Source: Anarhynchus alexandrinus (taxonomy: Eukaryota; Chordata; Aves; Charadriiformes; Charadriidae). From it: 64,000 bases of DNA. Shown in pieces: positions 23,501 to 34,715 of this stretch. How positions within the stretch are numbered: the stretch's first letter is position 1; the number at the start of each line of letters is the position of its first letter. Below the pieces are notes generated by a model that saw nothing but the letters and a program-made list of their open reading frames with translations, was not told the DNA's origin and searched no databases. Position numbers and translations under genes: made by a program. The stretch covers positions 6,926,511-6,990,510 of the forward strand of contig VUYV01000003.1 of NCBI GenBank assembly GCA_008711295.1, written 5' to 3'.

Positions 23501-26500
23501 CATCAGATTTACAGGTTAAACCTTTAAATTTTCGTGTGACATTTTTCCAGCTCTGGCAGCTTTGAGTAAATGCTCACAGAATACTAGCGTCCAGCCACAG
23601 CAGAGATCTGGTGCAACCATCATACAATGGTTTCTTTCTTAAAGCTGCTGGCAAAATGTATGCTTTGGCAGTGGGGATCATAAGTCTCATTCAGACAGCA
23701 TAATTGCTGATCTCCCTCCAAACCACAGGAAGATGGTCGTTCTTCGGAGAGCTTATATCAAGGAGATGAGGACAGGGGAGATCCCAAGCCCCATAAACAG
23801 AGCTGAGGAGGAGACAGGGAAGAATTTAGAGACTTTGCTTGGTAAGGTAGGGCATATTTCTGGATTAATGGTCATAAGAAAGGCTTTGCAGTAGGAATAT
23901 CTCATATCTGTCCTACTTCTTTTTGCCAGATGTATTTCCTCAAGGCTTCCAAATGTATTACAGTTGCACAGAAAGCTTGACCAACATATTCATCATCATT
24001 GATCAAACTGACTTTGAGGGTGTCCTTCAGGTGCTTCTGACAGTGATTTGAAACAAGTGCCACTTCCTGGCTGTCTTGTGTTTTTTATGGCTCCTAGTGA
24101 ACATCAATAATATGAATTTCATTTTAATTCTTCTGTAAGGGATCTTATTTATAGAGCAATTTCTTGTGCAGTGTCTTGTCTCTATGAAATGATTACCAAC
24201 TCAGGCAGCCGTTAAAGTTTACTGCTTAGGCCTTCCTTCAAGGTACAATATGGATATTACTTTCTAAAAGTAATTTAGACTACAAAGCACCAAGAACATG
24301 TTAACTCCTTGCAAGCTGCCCATCCTGTACTGGAATGCTGAATGATTTCATGAACTGATCTAACTTAATTCAACAGTTCAACAACTTTTCCATTTTCCTT
24401 CCTCTTCAAACATGTGGTTGACAGTTAACTCTGAACATTAAAATAGTGTCGAGTACTATTTAGCATTAACATTTTTGGGACTTAAACTACGATGTTGTGT
24501 TTTGCCAATACGTTAATCTTTACATGTGCTTGGGCAATGATCAGCTATTTCTTAACTGCTTGCATTTCCAAAGTAAGATCTTAGTAATGAAAACCATCAA
24601 AGAAACTAAATTTTTGAAACTTCAGGAACAATCCAAATAAACAATAATGCAGGAAGCAGATTACAATATGTGATGTTTCGGTGAAGAAAATGAAGAACTC
24701 TACTAACACACAGTTTCTAGATTAATCTGTTTTAGTATTTCATGGTAGGAGAAGTTTTTTTCCAAACCTACAGGTCAGTGGTATGTTCATGCACAAAGTC
24801 ATGACTCTAATAAGCTCTTCTATCTTATTAATGGAATATTTCACATTTGCCAACTTTTTTCTAGAAGAGAGAAAATCAGAATTTGGAATAAAATCAAAAT
24901 TATTTATGAAGGCAAGTAAATTAAATTGGGGAAATCTTGCTGATGCTAACATGTGAATGTACATTTGGACCTGATTGCAGCATGCATTGATGGTTGGGGG
25001 TGGGAGGAAAGCAAGGAAAGTAAGCCTTGGAGCATATGAAATACAGGACTGCATTTAAAGAATGTTACCACATGAAGAAACAGACTAATATTCTCAGGAA
25101 CAAATGAAAAGTATGTCACATGCTTAAGAACAAGGTCCAGCTTTAACACATTTGCACATAATCTGTTCACAGACAATACTAGGTGGCTGGTGTTTGTGTT
25201 CAATAGGAAAACATACCATCTATATAAGACTGTGAAACTTCTGCGCACTGCCTTCCTAGTGTGTCTACTTCACAGTTTTTTAGCTGAACAAGCAAAGGAT
25301 TCTTTTTTTTTTTCCCCTCATTTTCCTTTTTTATTTTTATATATTTATTTATTTTATATATTTCCTTATATTTTTATGTATGCTTTGCAGAATAGTCAGT
25401 GGGTAAGGATACAGATCCTGAGTTTTCAAGATTTTTGAGCAGTGGCTTATAATCTTGTATCTGTTTTAGACCGGCAGGTAAATTACTTTCATTTTAAGTC
25501 CCCTATGTGCTGCTGGTGTGGTGTAAAGGAAGATGCGTAAACAGTTTCTTGAAAAACTAACATGCTTGAGGGAAACATCTGACCAACTGTATAAAACAGT
25601 TTCCAAAAAATGAAAACCTATCAAAGCCAGTGAGTTTTTAAGTCACAAATGATTCTAATAACATAATGTCAAATTCAGTCCCCAGACAAACTCACAGAAA
25701 TCTGTAGTATTCTGTTAATTTCTTTCCTTTTACTGTTGGATATGAAAGACAAAAAAAAAAATAAATCACCATTTTTCCTCTGTTTTTTTCTTCCAGTATA
25801 ATTAATTCAATTAATTAAGTAGAGGAGAGAGGTAAAGGCTTTCAGACTCATTGTATTCAGTACCTAGTATCAACAAGATGCACTTAGGAAATATCTAACA
25901 CTTTCCATGGTAAATGTCTTTCTATGGAATAGGCCAGTTGCCTTTTCATTGCTTATTCCTATTGTTCTGGGTAAAAGCCAAGATTATTGATTTTTTTTTT
26001 TTTTTCCTATTGTCAAATATCTTATTTTGCAGTGATGAGTGTCTAGGTCAGCTTGCTACTACTCTGCAATTTGGTGACTTTCTTCCCTCCTGCTGCCTGA
26101 AAAATGAGATTTAGGTAGTTTCTACTGTGCGTGTAAACAAGTGATTTACATTAATTTACATATAATTTCTGTGTTTGTCAACATTACATAAAAGTGTAGA
26201 AATTAATCCTTTAAGATTGATTTTATGTAATTTGCAGAAAAAAACAGGCTATAAAGGGCTCTAAAAAGTACTCCAGGTTCAGTAGGGCAGAGCCAAGACA
26301 GTATAACGGAGTTTTCTGCAGAACATGAAAATGCTACCACATTATGGTCCAAGTTGTTACTTTCACTCAAAAATGACCAGGTTTTGCCACCTTCATCTTG
26401 AAAAGAACACTCTGCATTGAAGCTGCTGAAACTACCCATAGTGTAAAATATTGCTTAATATGAACTCCCAAATTAGAAAAAGATGTTTGTGTTACCACAC

Positions 26501-26931
26501 ATATTATAATGTTTAAATACTAGTCATAGGGATGTGCATACAAGAACTTCATCTGATTTGGGCATATAATTTAACAAGGTTTCAAAGTCAGGTAATGAAT
26601 AGACCCATACAAATACTTTTTGTTGGGGATGTACTACATGAACTTACTTTAAAGTACCTTGGGCAGCCTTTATAATGGCAGATCTGAAAACAGAGTAGCA
26701 TCTTTCCTCCCCCTGCCATCAAGACAAACTGAGGTGCAATTTTCCTGCAGGGAATTTAGTGGGAGTTTTGCCATTTGCTGTGGTTTTTGGTGAGTTAAGC
26801 TTTTCATCAAAGGAAGACCTATAGTCTCTAATAGATCATTGTGTTCAGTTGCCAGGTTATCCAGAAACATATATTTGCTTGAAAACATACTTAAAATACT
26901 TCTCCTGAAATTACCTGTTTAACTAGTGAAT
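20564..26931. other. AT-rich single-copy sequence, no gene
   Basis: No gene found in about 6.4 kb. Simple A-rich sequence lies at 22577-22608 and T-runs near 25306 and 25990-26005. The parts near 21975-22210 and 22930-23340 have an even base mix and homeodomain- and GATA-like motifs suggestive of conserved noncoding DNA, but this is only an impression. Confidence 0.45.
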
Positions 26932-27088
26932 AGAATCATAGGATCATAGAATGGTTTAGGTTGGAAGGGACCTTGAAGATCGAGTCCCACCCCCTCCACC
27001 CCCCGCCATAGGCAGGGACATCTTCCACTAGACCAGGTTGCTCAAAGCCCCATCCAGCCTGGCTTTAAACACCTGCAGGAATGGAGCT
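26932..27088 (-). mobile_element. CR1 3' end fragment, minus strand
   Basis: About 157 bp of CR1 3' UTR in reverse: GAATCATAGGATCATAGAAT at the tail, then TTTAGGTTGGAAGGGACCTT and GACCAGGTTGCTCAAAGCCC. The 5' truncation falls near 27088, where CR1 similarity stops. It is similar to the tail of the 4.3-6.9 kb copy. Confidence 0.95.
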
Positions 27089-27546
27089 AATTCTCTAATT
27101 TTCTAACTATTAGTAATCTGTTTTGGGGGAAAAAAAACCCCAAATATATAGACCTTGTCTGTACCTCACCTTAAATATTTTGCTATCATTCTGGAGAATT
27201 TACTGACAAACATGTTAAAGATTGTATTAGGTTTCCATGGCAAGGTTTTGGTAGTGGGAAGTTACAGAGGTAGCTTCTGTGAGAACACGCCGGAAGCTTC
27301 CCCTACGTGCAATAAAGCCAATGCCAGCCAGCTCCAAGAGGGACCCGCTGCTGGCCAAAGCTGAGCCAGTCACCAGTGGTAGTGCCTTTGTGATAATAGA
27401 AGGGAAAAAAAAATGCTGCACAACAGCAGCTGGAAGAGAAGACTGAGAATATGTGAGTGAAACAACTGCAGATGCCAAGGTCAGTGAAAGAGGGGGAGGA
27501 GGTGCTCCAGGTACTGGAGCAGAGATTCACTTGCAGTCCATGGAGG

Positions 27547-27850
27547 TCCACAGTGGAGCAGTTATCCACCTGCAGCCTGCAGATGACACCACGCTGGAAC
27601 AGGTGGGTGCGCCTGAGGGAGGCTGTGACCCCGTGGAGAGGAGCCCATGCTGGAGTAAGTCTTCTGGCAGGACTTGTGATCACAGGGGGAACCCATGCTG
27701 GAGCACTCCATTCCTGAAGGACTGCACTCCGTGGAAAGGACCCACACTGGAACAGTTCATAAAAAATGGCAGCCCATGAGAAGGACCCATGTTGGAGAAG
27801 TTCATGGAGGACTGTCTCCCATGGGTGGGATCCCATGGTGGAGCAGGGGA
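27547..27850 (+). repeat. Degenerate tandem repeat inside the 27-kb LTR
   Basis: The core CCCATGCTGGAGCAG (with variants) recurs at about 27547, 27589, 27644, 27692, 27741, 27786 and 27832. Spacings are 42 to 55 bp, and 45-49 bp in the last five. Between cores lies a second shared piece of the type GAGGACTG...CCCATGG. It sits upstream of the poly(A) region, in what should be the LTR U3. Confidence 0.85.
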
Positions 27851-28061
27851 AGAAGGTGAAGAGGAAGGAGTGGCAGAGACAACATGTGATGAACTGACCA
27901 CAACCCCCACTCCCCATCCCCCTGCACCATTCAGGGGAAGAAGGTAGAGAATTCGGGAGTGAAGTTGAGCCTGGGAAGAAGCGGGAGAGGGGGTGTGTGG
28001 GGAGAAGGTGTTTTAAGATTTGTTTTTATTTCTCATTATCCTACTCTGACTTTTGATTGGC

Positions 28062-28067
28062 AATAAA
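28062..28067 (+). promoter_or_regulatory. Poly(A) signal of the 27-kb LTR
   Basis: AATAAA within GGCAATAAATTAATTTCCCC, at the expected place in the LTR. The equivalent in the 50.7-kb LTR is AATAGA (51251-51256), and the block is deleted in the 19.9-kb LTR. Confidence 0.6.
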
Positions 28068-28349
28068 TTAATTTCCCCAGGTCAACTCTGTTTTGCCTGT
28101 GATGGTAACTGGTAAGTGAACTCCCTGTCCTTACCTCAACCCACAAACCTTTCATGATATTTTCTCTCACCTGTCCTGCTGAGAAGGGGAATGATAGAAC
28201 AGCTTGGTGGGCACCTGGAGGCCATCCAAGGTCAAGCCACCAGAGACAACTTTTCCATTCTTTTCTAAAGCAAAATGAATTACCATAGAGTAAGAGTCAG
28301 GTCTGAACTTTATCCCTTTTGAAATAATTGAGGTAAAAACTAAGACCCA

Positions 28350-28379
28350 GAAAAAAAGAAAAAGAAAAAGAAAAGAAAA
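28350..28379. repeat. AAAAG-type simple repeat
   Basis: Short purine-only tract made of AAAAG-like units. Confidence 0.8.
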
Positions 28380-31300
28380 TTTAGAGAGAAATACACTACT
28401 GATTCTAGGAAAATTTAGATGTGTAATTAATAATGAAATGCAAATACACATCACCTTTTGAATCAAATGAAGTTGTACTGTGTATTCGAAGACAGAGCTG
28501 AATTACAGCTGAAGCCAACTGGAGATAGTTGTTTGTTTGTTTGGTTTTTTTTTAAATAAATTGACAACTTTTAGGATACTTTAACATTCTGCATCTCAAA
28601 GTGGTTGTTAGGAAATGTACAAGTCTTTGAAGCCTCATGGTGCTTCCTTTGCATTTTCCTTACCTGACTTCTCCCATGTATTTCTCAAGAGAAGTATTCT
28701 ACACACAATAAGTATAAAATAAATGTTGCTATTCACTTCTAATGCAAACATTATGCTTGTTGCAAGAATATGACATTTTCAGAACAAAAGCGTATCTTTC
28801 TGATATGATATCTGAATTACAGTGATGTGATCATTGCATGAAACAGTGGAGTGAGTTGAGGTTGATCCATGCTAAAACTTTCCCTTTCAAAGGGAAATGA
28901 AAAAGGAGGATGTGTTGCATCTGTTCCTCTCCTCCTTGCAAATGTCATGTCCATTATGACCTCCACCAAAAGATGGCAATCCAAGTCCACAAAAGATTTT
29001 TTTTTCTGTATGGATGGTAGCATCTTGGAGGTATACATGTGTTTCTTTTAATCACTTCATTGTTTTGATCCCTTTTTGGCAAGCCTGTTGTTGGACAGTT
29101 GATGAAAATTTTCAGCAGTGTATCTGTTAGCAAAAGATGGCAGTAATGAATTTGTTCAGCTTTCGCTTCAGTACCACTTGTTACTACCATAGAAATTTTC
29201 TATAAATATGAAAAGGAGACTTCTTACATTCTTGTCAAAATCAGGTATGACTCTGCTCTAAACAGATTTCCTCAGTCTCTCTCCCCCTCTTTTATAGTTG
29301 CATCTGCCTTTTCATTTAATCATGTCTAATGGAGTCTCTGGAGGAGATACTCTGGGTAGAGGAGGAAGGAGTTGTTTAGGCAGACACATAAATATTGATT
29401 TGCCTCAGCTAGAACAGGAGGTGTGTGCTGAACAAGAATGTCAGTCTAGTTCCTCCTAATTACCCTACTCTAGATTACTCATTTTCCTCCTCTCTTTGGA
29501 AATTTGGCCTATTAGTAACCATTTCTGATATGCATTACTAATTACCATGATGCTATCTGTGTCCTCTTTCTCCTCCTCTCATCTAGGCTTGACTATTTTT
29601 CTAGCTATTGACTGCTACAGTAAATATTTATTTTTTTTAAAACATTTTTTTCTCATATCACTATCACTGGCCAGCAAAGCGTCAGTTTTAATCTTGTTTG
29701 TCATAACAATTGAACAAATATTGAACAAATATTGAATGGTGTTTCAGTCATGTTCTACGCCTCTAGTCTTCAAACTTCATTCTCATTCCTCCCTCTGTTT
29801 TTATCTTTACCTAGTTCTTATTAAATCAGGTATCTGGGAACATTTTGGCCAACTGTATTGCAATTGACACCCTAAAGGTATAAGTTGAGTTTATCTCCAC
29901 TGCAATAAATGCCTAAAAACAGACACCACCATAAACCTTCACAAAACTCATTGTCATGTTGCTGTTCTCAACTATTTGTGCCTTGTGTATTCCCCTCTAA
30001 CTCTCTGAAAAAGCTATACAACAATATGGTATAAAGTTTTTCTCTGGTATGAATTATTACATTGAGAAGTTAGGTTCAAATACTTTTTTCCAAAATACAG
30101 TAGCATGTGCTTTCTTTTCTCACCAAGCGAATGTTTTATTTATGCATACAAAATCCTGCGTATGTGAAACTATATAATATATTGAACTTACATTCATTTC
30201 TGCATTACTGATTCTTACTTTGTAGACCAAAATAATACACAGATGTTTCACATTTTGCCTGAAATATAAATAATGGATACTACTGGATGCATTTTAATTC
30301 AAAAAGAGAAAAAGTGTAATTTTTTTGATAAAAATGTCTTGTAATATATATTTAATGAAAATCTTTCTTTACTGATGTTTTAGTGAACATTTAAAATAAA
30401 TTAACTCCTTTTTTTACTAGATTTTGTTCCGATTTTATTTTTTTTTCTTTTACTAAGTTCATTCTTTAACAGTTAGTCTGAAGTGTTTAATATGTGCTCC
30501 AACTTTGAGTCAAGTAAAAGAAAACCACAATATGTTTTAATTCACAGTGAATACACAGACATTTATATCTGTGAATATCATAACTTTAACTGGCTAGTCC
30601 TAAACCTACTTGGCAATTGTTATAAAAATGATTGACTGTTTTTTCTGTTTAGTACATGCTTATAATATGAAGCCTAGAATATATGTCAGAGTACATGGAC
30701 AAATGCATCTAGAACTGTAGGAGTGAAATTTTATATGGCTTATCAACAGCCCTGAGTTAGCCTTGGCAAGATCCTTCTCAACAAAAGAGAATTGTCACCA
30801 GTTTGATACGATTCTTGTATAATGCTTAGCAGTGACCACCCTTCATTTCCATTGCTTATCTCTACATCAGGTAAACTCAGACTCTTCCTTAAGTATGTCC
30901 TGAGTTTATAGCTCAGCAATATTTTCCCTTTCACATTGCAATTGCTGTTCCACATGTACAAACCCATCCTCCTACGAGCATCAGTGTTTTGATGAAGTCA
31001 GCGTGAGCAAAACAGTTTCAAGATCACAGCTTTACCTCTTTGGAGCTTGTCGTGCACCACATTTGTATATGCAGCTCACCTTTGGTAACAGCAAAAGCTT
31101 TGTGCTGGGGGATGTCACAAGTTCAATCCATTCATCTCCTTGCTCTTTTACCAGTATCCGTTCTTTGTCCCTTCAGTTAGATGGGCAATAACCTTCTTTC
31201 TGTATTCTGAGGTACCACATCCCCCTCAATTAATAGCTCCAAGCTCCATTTCTCTGTTTATCTCTAAGTCCTGTTGTCTGCCCTGACTCAGTTCACCCTT

Positions 31301-33936
31301 ACTATCCTAACCATTTTCTCAGTATTAAATTTAAATCTAAGGGAGTTTACAGTATCTCAGTGGCAAGAGGATTTTTTTCCGATAGTTTTATATACCTATC
31401 CTAGTACCTAAACATACAGAAACATAAATTAGAAGCCCAAACTATGCTTGAGACTTGGTCTTCCTCCACAAAGGAAATTTGTGGCGAGTAAGAAGTGAGT
31501 GGATAAGCAGATTTCCCTTGTATACATAGGTTATTTATTCTGTACCGACCTGCATTGTAGAGGAAGTATATAATTCCCAAACAGGAATTATGAAGCTCTT
31601 TGAGGAATGTCATTTTGGTACCACTGTCAAAGAGGTCCAGAAGAGAAGTATTAGAAGACTGACATGGCAGCAGAGACATAATTTATTTTCATTTATTCAG
31701 GGGTAATTTATTTTCTTTGCAAGAAGAAATGAAGACTCATGTTGTTACTAGACTAAGAAGCTCCATCCACCAGCTGAGCATCTTGGAACTTGAAATGAAT
31801 AAATAAAGAAGCTGGCATTGAAAGAAGAAGCAAAGGAGAAGGAGAAAAGACTGCTTAACCTTTAAAGTTAGGCTTAGGGTTTTTTTGTTTTGTTTTGTTT
31901 AAATGGACCAGGTTTGTATCTTTAAAATCTTCACTATCGTGAATTGCAAAAGACGTAGATAGAGGTAATATTTGGTCCATTTCTCAGTTCCATTCAGTTT
32001 AATAGATGTTCAGCATTCAGTGAAAAACTGTGAAGGCACAATGTTCACAATTTCATCCAAGGTGAATCTTCACTTGGTCTTTCCCCTCTATCTTCCTCTA
32101 AAATAGTTTCAAATTTCTCTGAAAATTTTAAATGTGATTTTAAGAAATCTGAGTTGAGTTAAAAATATACATTCAAAATAATCCCTCCATTGAGCTTTGT
32201 TTCTAAGATGGAGGTGGGAAAAGACCAAAAAAAGAGAGGGAGGAAGAAAATATATCTTTAGCTTGTGCATTCATTTGCAAGGTTGATACACCAGGTTTAG
32301 ATACCTCTTCTCATAGGTGTAACAATCAATGGCAGTAACAATTATGATTACATCTGCAGATTTTGAAATTCCACATAAAGGTTTTGCAGAAAGCTGCAAG
32401 GTAGCAATATTTTTTATAATTCCACTCTAAGAATGTGAAGAGAATAAACGTGAAAACTCTTGACACTCTGGAGAAAAATCTTATCTTCTGATTATCGGCT
32501 GCAGCACTTTTAGTTCAAGGTTTTTCCTCTCAGGGTATTTATACAATAAATTTGGGTCATTTCAAGCTGCAGCTCTGACAATTTTACAGTAAGAAGCATA
32601 GGTTTGGATAAAAGAACGAAACATAAAAATTCGTATCACAAAGGTAATGGGGCACTGAAGTTCTTCCCCGGGTATAGAGTCATAAATGCCAGAGCTGTCA
32701 GATAAATTACTAGCAAAATCCAGCAAACAAAGGCCTAGATGAAATAATCTGACCAAAATAAAGAGTGCTAGCAGAAACTTTATGTAAAAGTTATAGTAGG
32801 TGAACTGAAAATGATCATAAGACAGGCCAGAAGATCTCTCTGTCACAATGTCAGCATTTGAATAATCCTTCATTAGTACCATAATTAGAAAATTCGTAGC
32901 ATGACTAGCTTTCAATATTTTCTCTCATGCTGCTTCTCTATAGTTTCCCTTCACCTTTTCTTCTGTAAGTATGGAATTTACAGAACAAAATAAGCATAAG
33001 TTATACACTTAGATCATAAAACCCAGAATATATTCTAAAATGTTATAAAATTAGATACTTTCTAAATGATAAAAATGGAAATCACCCTTTTTTAATAACC
33101 TTTATAGTTCACTGGTATACTACAAATGGGAACATGAAGGGATTCATTTATTATAACTCTTTTATTTTCTGAAGCAGTGCAATGAACATTTTTCTCTTCA
33201 CTTTGATTGTGTTCAGTATTAATTAAAATGTTTTGCATAGTTTCTCTTAGGAGTGACACTCAGAAAATTGGACAAAAGGCACAGTGTCTGATAGTGAATA
33301 ATGTCTTTGCAACCATCAAGGTGAGACAAAAGCAATATCAACTATAAATCATCATAATTAAATGAATTAACATGGAGAGATAACGTTGTATTGAAACAAC
33401 TGCTACTTCCTAACCAGGCAGCTTATTCTGAGCCTGAAGCGGGTTCAGCCTTCATAGCTATACTGGACTCCATTTTACTGTTGATAGAAACATAGACTAT
33501 GACTTTAAATATGATCTTAGAGTCTTTCTTCTTTTAGGGTTAAAGTATTAACATCCCATAACCTTTCTCTGAGATTACTGCCCACAGTGTTATTGAAATT
33601 ACATGTGAAATGCTACAATTTTTAACGTGAGTTGCAGCTCCTCCCAGAAGCAGAACCAGCGTACCAGTGTTGTAACAGTAGCTGAACCAGAACAGAAACA
33701 GCAAACAACCCATTACATTGTTGTCATATGAGCAGCTTGTTTGTCTGTCTTCTCATTCTTATGGAAACAGAGATGACTTTGAATTCAGTTTTAAACTGGA
33801 CAGCATGTGAGGCTGTTGACTGGACTGGAGTAGGACAGACATATGTTCTGCACAAAACCAAATCTGATTTCTTTTTCCTTTCAAAATTAAAGTTTTGTAT
33901 GCTCATAAAGAGAAAGAATTAGAATGCAAATATAAG

Positions 33937-33960
33937 GTGTGTATGTGTGTGTGTCTGTGT
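33937..33960. repeat. Short TG-type microsatellite
   Basis: Imperfect TG dinucleotide run, interrupted by TATG and TCTG, followed by a TATA-type stretch to about 33980. Confidence 0.8.
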
Positions 33961-34432
33961 GAATACATATATGTATGCATAATGAAGTGAGAAATGTAAT
34001 TCTTTTTTGCCATTTGTGTGTCAAGTGTGCATGACTGCTCTTTGAGAATAAACAAAATTATGCATAACAAAATATAAATTGTTCAAGTATCTCCAACTCC
34101 AAATCAGAATATGGAGTATATAGTCAATTTTTACCTTTACTTGTTCCATAACAAAAACAAAAATGTAGGTATAATAAAATACATTTGTACTTATCAACTT
34201 TAGCGGGGTATTTGTGCATAGTAAGAAATAAGAAAAATTCAGTCTTGAGGACTTGTATACATTCACATCAAAAAACATTTCATTTGTGGCTGTATATTTT
34301 TACAGCGTGTGTTTCTGTTCCAGATTGAAAAGGTGAAATATTTATTAGAGTGTACAAGATTATAACAAATTGATTCTACTCCACTTTGCAACAAAACTTC
34401 CAAATGCTGTAATTCTTTGTGAGGGAGAATTA

Positions 34433-34715
34433 ATCACGCTGTATCGCTTTTTCCCAGGAGCCAGGGTTTCTCGTAATCTCTGGAAACCCAGACAGCTGAG
34501 AAACTGCAAGGCAGGGAGGGAGGGAGACAACCGAGGCTGCAGGCTTCCAGGGCAATCGGCCTCCTGAGTAGCTGGCAGAACAGCCAGCGACCCAGGACCT
34601 CACACGGGCACACTGACAGGCAGCCGCACTGATGTCCGGTGCAACCCGTTCTATTCGGGGTCTGTTTTCCAGCCGAGGGCTACTAGGAGATATGTGACCC
34701 CACAGAAGGCTTTCG
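34433..34715. other. CpG-rich block, possible promoter or exon
   Basis: Within AT-rich, CpG-poor DNA, this stretch of about 280 bp holds roughly a dozen CpG sites (for example in ATCACGCTGTATCGC, ACAACCGAGG, CAATCGGCC, CAGCCGCAC, TATTCGGGG). It does not match any LTR or CR1 in the window. A short plus-strand frame ends at 34567 and has no recognisable product. A promoter, a 5' exon of a noncoding RNA or an unrecognised old repeat are all possible. Confidence 0.4.

Larger units (their letters stand above)
27213..28248 (+). mobile_element. Long solo LTR (about 1.04 kb) with internal tandem repeats
   Basis: It begins TGTTAAAGATTGTATTAGG and ends ...AGCCACCAGAGACA. The 3' third carries GTGAAGTTGAGCCTGGGA, AAGGTGTTTTAAGATT and an AATAAA poly(A) signal at 28062-28067, followed by a pyrimidine-rich CTCTCACCTGTCCTGCTGAG and AGGGGAATGATAGA. 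The same 3' layout is seen in the LTRs at 19.9 and 50.7 kb, so all three are related. The middle holds about seven copies of a 42-55 bp unit. No viral coding region is attached. Open frames of up to 204 codons across the repeat are by-products of it. I leave the retrovirus class open. Confidence 0.8.
28249..34432. other. AT-rich single-copy sequence, no gene
   Basis: No supported gene or transposon in about 6.2 kb. Only short simple repeats are present: AAAAG-type at 28350-28379, TTTTG near 31878-31900, TG at 33937-33960. A minus-strand frame of 117 codons at 32562-32915 shows no family features. Confidence 0.45.

Noticed and set aside
27303..27917. 204-codon minus-strand frame and 108-codon plus-strand frame
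   Set aside because: They cross the LTR tandem repeat, whose near 48-bp period (a multiple of three) keeps frames open by repetition.
32562..32915. 117-codon minus-strand frame with hydrophobic stretches
   Set aside because: Hydrophobic codons are expected from T-rich DNA, and no motif or exon structure supports a gene.
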